DNA of 64,000 bases from Longilinea sp964536805 (GTDB taxonomy: Bacteria > Chloroflexota > Anaerolineae > Anaerolineales > Anaerolineaceae). The translations under genes were made by a program, and so were the position numbers. The stretch spans positions 298,116 through 362,115 of the forward strand of contig CAZHYQ010000001.1 of NCBI GenBank assembly GCA_964536805.1. Direction: 5' to 3'. Below, one piece after another: positions 1 to 8,383 of the stretch (position 1 is the stretch's first letter; every line of letters begins with the position of its first letter). A model generated the notes under the pieces. The model saw nothing but the letters and a program-made list of their open reading frames with translations, had not been told where the DNA came from and did no database searches.

Positions 1-706
1 ATTTTTGATTGGAGAGCGTCCGCGACCGTTGGAAAATCAGATCAGTGTGTTCAATCAATGCCTGATAACCGGCGGCATAATTTCCCGAACTGATCGATTC
101 CACCATGCGCTGATGGTAAGCCCAGACACGTTCCAGGTAGTTGAGATCGGTGTAAACGTTTAACCCAACCGCTTCATAAATTTCCCAATAGGCTTCAAGA
201 ATGCCCATGACAAAAGGATTATTCAGACGGCGGTAAATCATCAGGTGCAATTCACGATGTTCTGCGTGTGGAATTTGCACGCGTGTGCCGTGCAATTTCT
301 CAAGCGCACATCGGACAAGGTCGCGCAACCTATCGATGTCATCCGGAGTTAACAGCACAACCGCCTGGCTCCAATACACCATCTCAATATGGTTGCGTAA
401 ATCAGAAAATGAACGAAAAAGGTTCTGGTCGATTCGAACGCCATAAGCCAGGCTGTTTACCACCGCGGGAGCAAAAGTATACGGTAACCGCCTGATGCCG
501 GTCTTCGGGCGAACTTCGACCAGACCAAATGTCCGGGCGACTTCCAATTGTTCCCGCAGACTCGCAACGCTAATTCCAAGTTCCTGACTCAACTCAGTCA
601 ACGGCGGAAGACGGTCGCTTTCCGAGTTCTCGGTCGACGCCAGATATTTCATGAATTCCGAAATTTGATCCAGGGATGCGCGTTCGCGCAGCATATTCAC
701 CAACAT
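1..706 (-). CDS. GntR-family regulator with FCD domain, truncated by window edge
   Basis: Translating the reverse strand from the ATG at 706 gives an uninterrupted frame of 235 residues that runs off the left edge, so the 3' end is missing. Residues ~10-80 form a winged helix-turn-helix of FadR type (LPPLTELSQELGISVASLREQLEVAR is the recognition region), and residues ~95-235 are a mostly helical FCD-like ligand domain with HxxLH-type residues (AEHRELHLMIYRRLNNPF) typical of metal/organic acid binding. A second possible start is ATG at 694. TTATTAAT is repeated directly at 706-713 and 718-725, right at the start, and could be part of its own operator (inference). It follows the leftward amidohydrolase cluster and may regulate it. 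Ligand unknown. Confidence 0.8.
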   Translation of the reverse strand, partial: MLVNMLRERASLDQISEFMKYLASTENSESDRLPPLTELSQELGISVASLREQLEVARTFGLVEVRPKTGIRRLPYTFAPAVVNSLAYGVRIDQNLFRSFSDLRNHIEMVYWSQAVVLLTPDDIDRLRDLVRCALEKLHGTRVQIPHAEHRELHLMIYRRLNNPFVMGILEAYWEIYEAVGLNVYTDLNYLERVWAYHQRMVESISSGNYAAGYQALIEHTDLIFQRSRTLSNQK

Positions 707-816
707 TATTAATCTGATTATTAATACGATATCATTCTATCAAATCTCAATATCAAAGTCAAGCGCGGATCATCATCCCCAATCCGTGTATTATTTCACG
801 CAATTCATCATATGAT

Positions 817-1698
817 TTATTGTTCTGTCGCGAAAACTTGAGGCAATTCCGCCAATGCTCTACCTAATCGAGTTCCGCACCAGGTGATCAGGCTGCCGTC
901 CACATGGATAATCCGGCGGTTCTTAACCGCAGGGGTTGCCGAAAATAAGTTCATCCAAAATTCATCGGTTAGGCTATCAAAATCAAACGGCTCATTGGGC
1001 AATAAAATCATTTCTGGCATGGCAGCCAGCACATCCTTTGCGCAAACCACGGGATAGCGCACATCCCGATCAGCCGGATCCTCGCCAGCAGCCTCATTCC
1101 AGTTCGCCTCAATGGGATATAACCGCTTCCGCTGGGAAAACACGTTATCGCCGCCGCAGACCGCCAGCAAATCATTTGAATAGGTTTCCTGGTTGAAGGT
1201 CATCCACCACACTGTTCCATCGGATATGCTCTCTTGCCAAATTGGACAAAAGTACCTCAACCGCGGTCGGTCAACTAGCCCGAGTTCAGCCCAGCGGTAA
1301 CTATCCTCAAGCAACCGCAGACGCAGTGCGGCATTATTTCCGGGCAGCACTCGGGTCAAATCCCACAGGTCATCCAAACTTTCACGGACCGACTTCGGGA
1401 ATGTCAGCCAGACGGGAATGCCCGCAGAAACCAATGCTTCCACCAATTCTTTCGAATTTTCCTCCTGGTTGGCCAGCACGAGGTCGGGGTTTAATGCCAA
1501 AATGTCATTCAACCTGGCATTCTTTGGACCACCAACCTTTGGCAGCCGGGCAATTTCCAGGGCAGGTGCAGAACAATAATCGGTGACTCCGACCACACTC
1601 TTGCCGTACCCCAAATCAAACAGACTTTCGGTCATCGAAGGCACCAGGCTGATAACCCGCTGCGGTGGATGAACGAGGTCTGGTTTTGCCAAGAACAT
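817..1698 (-). CDS. BtuF/TroA-type helical-backbone metal receptor, no signal peptide
   Basis: This 293-residue protein has the two-lobe cobalamin/siderophore-binding fold of class III substrate-binding proteins: VISLVPSMTESLFDLGYGKSVVGVTDYC at residues ~15-43 and the ALNPDLVLANQEENSKELVEAL segment near 68-90 are hallmark motifs of the BtuF family. Family members normally are lipoproteins or periplasmic and feed a BtuCD-type ABC transporter. Here no signal peptide or lipobox is visible and no permease or ATPase lies nearby. It follows the M20 amidohydrolase gene by 5 nt and is presumably cotranscribed. A cytoplasmic corrinoid or metal-complex binding role is possible, but the ligand cannot be read from sequence. 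Confidence 0.8.
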   Translation of the reverse strand: MFLAKPDLVHPPQRVISLVPSMTESLFDLGYGKSVVGVTDYCSAPALEIARLPKVGGPKNARLNDILALNPDLVLANQEENSKELVEALVSAGIPVWLTFPKSVRESLDDLWDLTRVLPGNNAALRLRLLEDSYRWAELGLVDRPRLRYFCPIWQESISDGTVWWMTFNQETYSNDLLAVCGGDNVFSQRKRLYPIEANWNEAAGEDPADRDVRYPVVCAKDVLAAMPEMILLPNEPFDFDSLTDEFWMNLFSATPAVKNRRIIHVDGSLITWCGTRLGRALAELPQVFATEQ

Positions 1699-1703
1699 CG
1701 CGC

Positions 1704-2903
1704 TTATTCCAGCGGATTTTCCTGTGAAAAGCTAAAGGCTGCGGCTGCCATCAACGCAGCAGCGTTCGTCAGCGCCGCCTCATCAAAATCAAAACGCGGA
1801 TGATGGTGACCGAAGGTCAGGCCTTTCACTGGATTTGCCGAACCAACGAAGAAATAGCATCCATGCCGGTCTCGCATCAAGAAAGCCATATCTTCAGACC
1901 CCGTGGTGCGAAATTCCGTATCCAGGGTAGCTGATGGCAGCACTTGCGGAACCAGACTCTGAATATGTTCCGTTACCCAGGGGTCATTGACAACCGCTGG
2001 CGTGATGTCGTGGATGTCCACTTCGCCGCTGCATTCCATAGCCTGGCAGATAAACTCCACCTGCTGTTGCACGCGGGTAAGTACACGGTCATGCGTCGCC
2101 TGATCATAGGTGCGGATGGAACCTGCCAATTCCACCTGCGATGGAATTACATTGTAGGTTTCGCCGCCGTGAATGCGCGACACGCTCAACACCGCCGATT
2201 CCATCGGAGGCACATTTCGTGAGACAATGTTTTGTAAAGCGCTGACCAGCAACGCCGCTGTCACGATGGGGTCGTGCGATTTTTCAGGCATGCCGCCATG
2301 CCCGCCTTTTCCAGTAATCCGGATGGCGAACATGTCAGCCCGAGCCATTACAGGTCCAGCAGTTACGCCTACCCACCCGAGAGGTTTTTCGTTCCACAAA
2401 TGCATCGCCAGACAAAAATCTGGTGCCGGGTTTCGAAGCACGCCATCGGCGATGATTCGTTCTGCCCCGCCCAAGCCCTCTTCGGCAGGCTGGAAAACAA
2501 ATTTGATCGTCCCGGCAATCTCTGCCTGATGCGCTTTTAGCAGACGTGCCACGGTTAAGCCAATGGCCACATGCCCATCATGACCGCAGGCGTGCATCAC
2601 GCCGGGGTTCTGCGAAGCGTATTCTGCTCCTGTCTCCTCCTGAACCGGCAATGCGTCCATATCAAACCTCAATAAGACAACCGGGCCAGGTTTCTCCCCT
2701 TCCAACAAGGCAACAACCCCAGTGCCGCCCAAACCGGTGGTCACCTCCAGACCTTGAGCTGTCAATTCTCGCGCGATGATCCCGGCCGTCCGGACTTCCT
2801 GAAAGCCAATCTCAGGATGCTGGTGAAGATCCCGCCGCAGTTCACGGCTGTATGGAAATAACGCGGTTGCTTCAGTCAGAAAAAGGTTCGGCTGTGTTGT
2901 CAT
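1704..2903 (-). CDS. M20D-family amidohydrolase (hippurate/N-acyl amino acid hydrolase type)
   Basis: The 399-residue length and motifs fit bacterial M20D metallo-amidohydrolases, which hydrolyse N-acyl amino acids or related amides with two metal ions. Visible motifs are HQHPEIGFQE near residue 30, MHACGHDGH near 105 (Cys/His metal ligands), QPAEEGLGGAERII near 140 with the catalytic Glu, and HHPRFDFDE at the C-terminus. The dimerisation domain occupies roughly residues 185-300. The start codon overlaps the stop of the PIG-L deacetylase gene by 4 nt (ATGA-type), implying coupled translation. Substrate specificity is not determinable; amino-acid scavenging is a reasonable guess. Confidence 0.9.
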   Translation of the reverse strand: MTTQPNLFLTEATALFPYSRELRRDLHQHPEIGFQEVRTAGIIARELTAQGLEVTTGLGGTGVVALLEGEKPGPVVLLRFDMDALPVQEETGAEYASQNPGVMHACGHDGHVAIGLTVARLLKAHQAEIAGTIKFVFQPAEEGLGGAERIIADGVLRNPAPDFCLAMHLWNEKPLGWVGVTAGPVMARADMFAIRITGKGGHGGMPEKSHDPIVTAALLVSALQNIVSRNVPPMESAVLSVSRIHGGETYNVIPSQVELAGSIRTYDQATHDRVLTRVQQQVEFICQAMECSGEVDIHDITPAVVNDPWVTEHIQSLVPQVLPSATLDTEFRTTGSEDMAFLMRDRHGCYFFVGSANPVKGLTFGHHHPRFDFDEAALTNAAALMAAAAFSFSQENPLE

Positions 2904-3625
2904 CGGATGAATATAATCCTCTTAAATTTCTCTTCATAGCGTGGATGATCCAGAGAGCTATCCGGCGTATGCCGGTTGCGCATGCGTTCATCTAATTTTG
3001 AATAATCTGGAATTTGACTGACATGCTCGTGGAGGGCTCTAATTTTTGTTGTCCAATGGCTGGTGACATCGATTGCAGTATTCGGCTGGGCTGTCAATGA
3101 CATCCATACTTCTTTTACTGAATGCGGCAGCAACCCTTCATCGAACATTTCAGGAAAGAACATGGGACTGCCAGACCCGGGAAATACAGCATCGATCACA
3201 ATTTGCCCAGCGGCGCGGTGATCGGGATGGTTAATATTATTATCTTTCGGAAAGTAATTTAAAGGGTCGCAGGTCACCAGGATATCCGGTTTTACCTCCC
3301 GGATTACCCGCGTGACCGCCCGGCGTTCTTCCATTCCCGCCGTCAAACATCCATCAAGGAAATCGAGAAAGCGCACCTCTTCGACACCTAGGATCGCGGC
3401 TGCCGCACGTTGTTCTTTTTCACGCCGCAAAGAGAGTTCTTTCGGATCGATTTTCGGATCATTGGCGCCTTTGTCACCCCGCGTTAATAAACAATAGATA
3501 ACCCGGTGGCCAGTTTGTGTCCACCGGGCAATCGTTGCGCCTAAAAAGAATTCAGGGTCATCCGGATGCGCCAGGATGATTAAAATACTTTGCGGTTCTT
3601 CCCATCCCTCAGAAAAATCGGTCAT
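2900..3625 (-). CDS. PIG-L / LmbE-family deacetylase
   Basis: The protein of 241 residues carries the LmbE signature AHPDDPEFFLGATIARW near residue 19, where His-Pro-Asp-Asp supplies zinc ligands and the general base, and the third zinc ligand region HPDHRAAGQ near 135. The family removes N-acetyl groups from N-acetylglucosaminyl lipids or thiols (MshB, BshB, PIG-L) or from small metabolites. It overlaps the RicT-like gene upstream and the M20 hydrolase gene downstream by 4 nt each, so the three are translated as a unit. The true substrate is open; a bacillithiol-type role is not supported because no partner glycosyltransferase is present. Confidence 0.88.
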   Translation of the reverse strand: MTDFSEGWEEPQSILIILAHPDDPEFFLGATIARWTQTGHRVIYCLLTRGDKGANDPKIDPKELSLRREKEQRAAAAILGVEEVRFLDFLDGCLTAGMEERRAVTRVIREVKPDILVTCDPLNYFPKDNNINHPDHRAAGQIVIDAVFPGSGSPMFFPEMFDEGLLPHSVKEVWMSLTAQPNTAIDVTSHWTTKIRALHEHVSQIPDYSKLDERMRNRHTPDSSLDHPRYEEKFKRIIFIR

Positions 3626-4548
3626 TCTTTCTTGGGCTCTCCATTTTTACCGCAGGTGCAGCCTTCGCCATCGGGACCGTTGCAAGGGTTTTGCGCTTTT
3701 TTCTGAAAATTTTCCAATTCGTCTGCCGGTTGAATATCGCTTTTCGGAAATTCGCGGTATCCCAATTCTGGCAGTTCAACCAGCACGCCTTCGCGCAGCG
3801 GATAGACATCGATTACTTTGCCTTCACCTTGTGGCGTGATGACGCGTTTGTTTTTCTTGGGTAATTCCTGGCGGGCCTTTACGTAATGCTCATATTCGTA
3901 GATCAAGCAGCAGCGCAGCCGGCCACACATACCGGTTATTTCGGAGGGGGTTAATGAGATGCCTTGCTCCTTGGCCATGCGGATCGAGATGGAGCTGAAA
4001 TCAGTCAAAAACCTCGAGCAGCAGCGTGATTCCAACCCGCAGGCTCCCATTCCGCCAATTATCTTGGCAACATCCCGCGGACCGATTTGCCGCAATTCTA
4101 TCTGCGATTGGTTGTACAGGCGCTGCATATCCTGGCGCAGTGATTTTAGATCGACTTTTTCTTCACTTTCGGTACTGTAAAGAATCGATAAACGGGAGCC
4201 GTCAAAATTGTATTCAGCGGCAACGATTTTCACGCCCTCAAGGCGTAATTCGGATGCGCGCGCCCGGCAGGAGATCAGCACTTCAATCTCGCGTTGCTGC
4301 CAGGATTGCCGCAGCAGCAGGTCCCTTGGAGTCGCCCGGCGGTCCACTTGTTTCCACACGCCATCCGCCGGAATGGCAGGCTGGGCGACAATTTGGGCAA
4401 TCTCGCCCAGTTGCCAGCCGCGGCTGGTTTCAACCACAACGACATCCCCCATTTGCAGATCCTGCAAACGGCTGGCATCGAAATGATATATTTTTCCGAC
4501 TTTCGAGAAACGCACGCCGACAACAAAGGGCTGTGCAGAAGGTTCCAT
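3622..4548 (-). CDS. PSP1-domain protein, RicT/YaaT-like
   Basis: The 308-residue protein matches the PSP1/RicT family, whose Bacillus member works with RicA and RicF as an FeS-bearing complex that promotes RNase Y-dependent mRNA processing. The conserved core is VGVRFSKVGKIYHFDA at the N-terminus, and CGLESRCCSRFL plus GMCGRLRCCLIYEYEHY around residues 170-225, containing the cysteine cluster. An additional C-terminal tail holds CNGPDGEGCTCGKNG, three more cysteines not required in the family core, possibly a metal site. It lies 4 nt downstream of mrp and overlaps the PIG-L gene, which links it to the FeS-assembly gene mrp. RicA and RicF homologues are not seen here. Confidence 0.85.
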   Translation of the reverse strand: MEPSAQPFVVGVRFSKVGKIYHFDASRLQDLQMGDVVVVETSRGWQLGEIAQIVAQPAIPADGVWKQVDRRATPRDLLLRQSWQQREIEVLISCRARASELRLEGVKIVAAEYNFDGSRLSILYSTESEEKVDLKSLRQDMQRLYNQSQIELRQIGPRDVAKIIGGMGACGLESRCCSRFLTDFSSISIRMAKEQGISLTPSEITGMCGRLRCCLIYEYEHYVKARQELPKKNKRVITPQGEGKVIDVYPLREGVLVELPELGYREFPKSDIQPADELENFQKKAQNPCNGPDGEGCTCGKNGEPKKE

Positions 4549-4552
4549 ATGT

Positions 4553-5626
4553 TTAACCTATGATGTTGATTGAAACAGGTGGTTGGTTCTGGAAAGCATT
4601 GATTGAAAGTTGCGCAGCCAATTGCCCGGCAAGTGCCCGTAACGCGTTGGCAGGAGCCGATTGAGGCTGGCTTATGATGACAGGTTTGCCTTCATCACCC
4701 CCAGCCCGCACTGAAGCATCCATCGGGATTGCGCCAAGAAATGGCACGCCTTCATTATGCGCCAACAATTCGCCGCCGCCTTTTCCAAACACCTCCAGGC
4801 GCGTACCATCGGGTAGTTCAAGGTAACTCATATTCTCAATTACACCCAAGATTGGCACGTTCAATTCCTTAAACATGGCCAAGCCGCGTGCTGCGTCTTC
4901 GACAGAAACCATTTGCGGAAGCGTGACAATCACCCCCCCGCTTAAAGGCAGACTCTGAGCCAGGCTTAATTGGGCATCGCCAGTGCCTGGCGGTAGATCA
5001 ATGATCAGGTAATCCAATTCGCCCCAGGCGACATCAGCCAGAAATTGGCGGATTGCCGAATGAAGCATCGGGCCGCGCCAGATGAGCGGTTTTCCGGGCG
5101 GAACCAGGAAACCGATCGACATCATTTTGACGCCGTAGGTCTCAGCCGGGGTGATTTTTCCATTATCGAAGGGCGGAAGGTGATCAACGCCCATCATCGT
5201 GGGCACATTTGGCCCGTAGATATCCGCGTCCAGCAAACCAACCTTGGCGCCAGACTGCGCTAAAGCGACTGCCAGGTTGACGGCAACAGTGGTTTTACCA
5301 ACGCCGCCTTTTCCAGAAGCAACGGCAACTGCATTTTTCACCGGAAGACTCATCATTCCGCGCGATTTTCCATCGGATTGGACGTTGGATCCCATGCGGA
5401 TCTCCACAGTATTTACACCCGGCACCGATAACACAGCCTCGCGGGCTTCTTTTTCAATTCTTGATCTTAATGGACAGGCTGGCGTGGTGAGGATAATTTC
5501 AAAATTCACCTTGCCGTCTTCTATTTCCAAACCTTGGATCATATTCAGCGTAACTAAATCTTTATGAAGCTCAGGTTCCTGAACCGTACTTAAAGCCGCC
5601 AGGATGGCTTCGGCATTGACAGGCAT
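4553..5626 (-). CDS. mrp: Mrp/ApbC-type P-loop ATPase with N-terminal DUF59 domain
   Basis: Residues 1-85 are a DUF59 (MIP18-type) domain and residues ~95-340 a ParA/MinD-like ATPase with a deviant Walker A GKGGVGKT at 105-112, DADIYGPNVP (Walker A') and LIIDLPPGTGD (Walker B). Homologues carry or transfer FeS clusters to apoproteins. The usual CxxC following NMS is missing: the segment reads ENMSYLELPDGTRLEVFG, so the canonical bridging cluster cannot form in the known way. Position between the FeS-rich nuo genes and the RicT-like gene suggests a role in FeS protein maturation (inference). Confidence 0.9.
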   Translation of the reverse strand: MPVNAEAILAALSTVQEPELHKDLVTLNMIQGLEIEDGKVNFEIILTTPACPLRSRIEKEAREAVLSVPGVNTVEIRMGSNVQSDGKSRGMMSLPVKNAVAVASGKGGVGKTTVAVNLAVALAQSGAKVGLLDADIYGPNVPTMMGVDHLPPFDNGKITPAETYGVKMMSIGFLVPPGKPLIWRGPMLHSAIRQFLADVAWGELDYLIIDLPPGTGDAQLSLAQSLPLSGGVIVTLPQMVSVEDAARGLAMFKELNVPILGVIENMSYLELPDGTRLEVFGKGGGELLAHNEGVPFLGAIPMDASVRAGGDEGKPVIISQPQSAPANALRALAGQLAAQLSINAFQNQPPVSINIIG

Positions 5627-5675
5627 TATTTAAATCCTTTCGTACCTATAATTCTAACCGATGTTCCGCTAAAGG

Positions 5676-5996
5676 TTAACCTTTCCGAAAATGGTTCTCC
5701 ACATCCACGCGGTATTGAGCGAATTGTTCAATTAAATCTTCATCGCTTCCCCGGTACCTGCGGACGGTTAACCGCGCACATTGCGTGCAGCCGCGCATGG
5801 CTCTAAAAGAATCGGAATTGCAGGCCACGCATCCACCCAATTTAACCATCATCAGAACAAAGGCAGATTGATCGCGGATTTCCGCGAAATCATTGCTGAC
5901 GTTCTCCACCAATTGCGCCCACAATTCACCCCGCGCATCCTTCAAACTTTCAGCTACGCGCATTGGAAACATTAATTCAGTATCGGCATTATACAT
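5676..5996 (-). CDS. Small conserved-looking Cys protein of unknown function
   Basis: A 106-residue soluble protein that I do not recognise. It has a helical N-terminal half and then GGCVACNSDSFRAMRGCTQCARLTVRRYRG at residues ~53-82, which contains two CxxC pairs (CVAC, CTQC) spaced 15 residues apart, suited to bind zinc or an FeS cluster. It sits 14 nt downstream of nuoI and about 50 nt before mrp in the same orientation, so it is probably cotranscribed with both. The context suggests a complex I assembly or FeS-related accessory role, but this is only inference. Confidence 0.7.
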   Translation of the reverse strand: MYNADTELMFPMRVAESLKDARGELWAQLVENVSNDFAEIRDQSAFVLMMVKLGGCVACNSDSFRAMRGCTQCARLTVRRYRGSDEDLIEQFAQYRVDVENHFRKG

Positions 5997-6010
5997 TTTT
6001 AATCTCGCAA

Positions 6011-6631
6011 TCAGGCTTTCGGCTTCGCTTTTTCTGCCCTGGCGGCATCTTCGAGCGCAGCAACAGTTGGGCGGATACTGGCGTAATAGGCTGCCGATTT
6101 CATCAGTTTTTCCAGGTTGTACAGGTGCGCCTCTCCACGGTTGTAGCTTGAAAGTTCAAAATCATGATCCATCTTGATAGCATCGAATGGGCAGTATTCA
6201 GCACAGAAACCGCAATTCATGCAAATATCCATATCGATGCTGAACTCAGATGGATGCGGGCTTGGCTTTCCGGTAACCGGATCGGTCGCGCGGTTGATCC
6301 AGATGCACTGCGGCGGACAAACTTTTGCGCAAATGCCGCACGCGGTACAACGAAGGTTCTTTTCACCATTTTCGCCTTCGTCATACACCAAGAAAGGCAA
6401 AACACGGAATTCTTCCGGCAGAGGAAGTCTTTCCTCGGGGTATTGAATGGTGAATATTCCGTCGGTATCCGCCTGGCGGCGTTCCTCAATACCCTCAGCT
6501 GTGTTGTAGCGTTTCTTCCCTTTTTTGATATCGGTTATATAAGTCTGAAAGAAATGGCTCAGTGTAACGCCCAGACCGCGAATTACTCCGAAACGGTAGT
6601 TGAAGTTTTTCATGCTTTCCTCTATACCCAT
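6011..6631 (-). CDS. nuoI: NADH-quinone oxidoreductase subunit I
   Basis: The 206-residue protein has the two ferredoxin-type 4Fe-4S motifs of NuoI, CTACGICAKVCPPQC and CMNCGFCAEYCPFDA, which hold clusters N6a and N6b in the peripheral arm of complex I. The N-terminal ~50 residues contain the amphipathic/hydrophobic segment that anchors the subunit to the membrane arm, and the C-terminal region extends past the cluster domain by about 60 residues, with a charged tail. The start lies 2 nt after the nuoCD stop codon, so translation is coupled. Confidence 0.95.
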   Translation of the reverse strand: MGIEESMKNFNYRFGVIRGLGVTLSHFFQTYITDIKKGKKRYNTAEGIEERRQADTDGIFTIQYPEERLPLPEEFRVLPFLVYDEGENGEKNLRCTACGICAKVCPPQCIWINRATDPVTGKPSPHPSEFSIDMDICMNCGFCAEYCPFDAIKMDHDFELSSYNRGEAHLYNLEKLMKSAAYYASIRPTVAALEDAARAEKAKPKA

Positions 6632-6633
6632 CT

Positions 6634-8376
6634 TTAGCGGTCCACTTCGCCTAAAACGATATCGATTGCCCCTAAAATGACCACCACGTCCGCCACCTTC
6701 TCCCCCCTGCTCATGGGAGCCAGAGAAGTGAGATTAATAAAAGTTGGGGCGCGCACATGATACCTGGCCGGGTTTGGTTTTCCATTGGAGACGACATAAA
6801 AACCCATCTCACCCTTCGGTCCCTCAACCCGCCCGTAGGATTCACCGGCAGGCACGCGTACCTGGTAGGCTGGCTTTCCAGTCATGATCGGACCAGTCGG
6901 AATATCCCTTAAGGCTTGTTTTATGATCCGGATGCTCTGTCGAATTTCTTCCATCCTCACCAGGTAGCGGTCATAAATGTCGCCGTGGTTTCCCGTGACC
7001 ACATCGAATTCGAAACGATCATAGATACTGTAAGGATCTGCGCGGCGCACATCGTAAGGCACTCCCGATGCTCGCAGAATGGGGCCGGCTGCTGATAGGG
7101 AAATGGCTTGCTCGGCGGTTAAAACGCCCACGCCTTCGCACCGCGACCGGAGAATTTCATTATTGGTAAGGTAGGCGTCAATGCTTTCCAGTTTACGAGG
7201 AAGCCGGTCATAAACAAGATCGTGAACCTTCTTAAGGATGGAATCGGTGACATCCCGCACAACGCCGCCAAAGCGGAAGTAGTTGCACATCATGCGCGAA
7301 CCAGATACTTCTTCAAAAATGTCCAGAATCAATTCGCGTTCTTCAATGGAATAGAGTGATGGCGTGAAATATGCCCCCAGGTCATTAAGCAAGAACCCGG
7401 TTGCAAAGAAATGGTTCATAATACGGGTAAGCTCGGCCATGATCACCCGGATGTAATCAGCCCGTTCAGGAACCTGTACCCCCATCAACTTCTCGACCGC
7501 CAGGGCATAAGCAAAATTGTTACTCATCGAGGTGATGTAATCAAGCCGGTCGGTGAACGGCATGTTTTGCAGGAAGGTATTGCGCTCGGCAATTTTTTCA
7601 TGGTTGCGGTGCAAATACCCCATCACCGGTTTCAAATCGATGATTGTCTCACCTTCCAGCGAAACCACCATGCGGAAAACGCCGTGGGTGGAGGGGTGTT
7701 GCGGCCCCATGTTGACAACCAGTTGATCGGTTTTAAATTCTTCGGAAGGTGCTTTTTTCACCAATCCAGCGTAAAGCAACGTGTCTTGATCCGGCGTCCA
7801 ATGGTCCGGATCGAATCCTTCGGGATATTGAACATTATCATCAAACGGATTTTGTTGATCGATGAAGACCGGTTTTCCTTCCGGCCAGCGGCTCTTATAA
7901 GGTTTGACATCCTCTTCATAGAATGGTTCCTTCCAATCCTTGCGAAGCGGATGTCCTTCAAAACCTTCCCACATCAGGATGCGGCGTAAATCAGGATGAC
8001 CCTCGAAGCGAATTCCTAGCAGATCCCAGACCTCGCGCTCCTGGAAATCGGCACCCGGGTACAATCCAACCAGTGAAGGCACCACCGCGTCAGTACGCGG
8101 TACCTGGACTTTATAATTGAGCGCTGGTCCGCCAATTGTCTTATAGGTATAATAAACGACCTCAAAAAAGCCCTCATCCAGATAATCCGCCGCGGTAACC
8201 ATCGATAAATAATCGAAGCCGTATTCATCCCGCATGGTACGGGCAAATTCGAGCAGGTGTTCTCGCTGTACGATAAATCCGGAATAACCCGCGCGTTGAT
8301 CCGCCTTGATCCAATCCGCGGGAAATTGTTCGGGTAACTTTTCAATCGGGTTTGTGAGGATCTCATCAGTCATCAT
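6634..8376 (-). CDS. nuoCD: NADH-quinone oxidoreductase fused subunit C/D
   Basis: The 580-residue protein joins NuoC (residues ~1-165, with WDLLGIRFEGHPDLRRILM WEGFEGHPLRKD near 125-150) to NuoD (residues ~205-580, starting TDQLVVNMGPQHPSTHGVFRMVV). NuoD is the 49-kDa homologue that shapes the quinone pocket; the HPSTHG loop and the C-terminal GEVDR end are intact. The fusion is known from Escherichia and other groups. The linker carries an acidic, Pro-rich stretch of about 40 residues. It lies 7 nt after nuoB and 2 nt before nuoI in one transcription unit. Confidence 0.95.
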   Translation of the reverse strand: MMTDEILTNPIEKLPEQFPADWIKADQRAGYSGFIVQREHLLEFARTMRDEYGFDYLSMVTAADYLDEGFFEVVYYTYKTIGGPALNYKVQVPRTDAVVPSLVGLYPGADFQEREVWDLLGIRFEGHPDLRRILMWEGFEGHPLRKDWKEPFYEEDVKPYKSRWPEGKPVFIDQQNPFDDNVQYPEGFDPDHWTPDQDTLLYAGLVKKAPSEEFKTDQLVVNMGPQHPSTHGVFRMVVSLEGETIIDLKPVMGYLHRNHEKIAERNTFLQNMPFTDRLDYITSMSNNFAYALAVEKLMGVQVPERADYIRVIMAELTRIMNHFFATGFLLNDLGAYFTPSLYSIEERELILDIFEEVSGSRMMCNYFRFGGVVRDVTDSILKKVHDLVYDRLPRKLESIDAYLTNNEILRSRCEGVGVLTAEQAISLSAAGPILRASGVPYDVRRADPYSIYDRFEFDVVTGNHGDIYDRYLVRMEEIRQSIRIIKQALRDIPTGPIMTGKPAYQVRVPAGESYGRVEGPKGEMGFYVVSNGKPNPARYHVRAPTFINLTSLAPMSRGEKVADVVVILGAIDIVLGEVDR

Positions 8377-8383
8377 TCATCTC

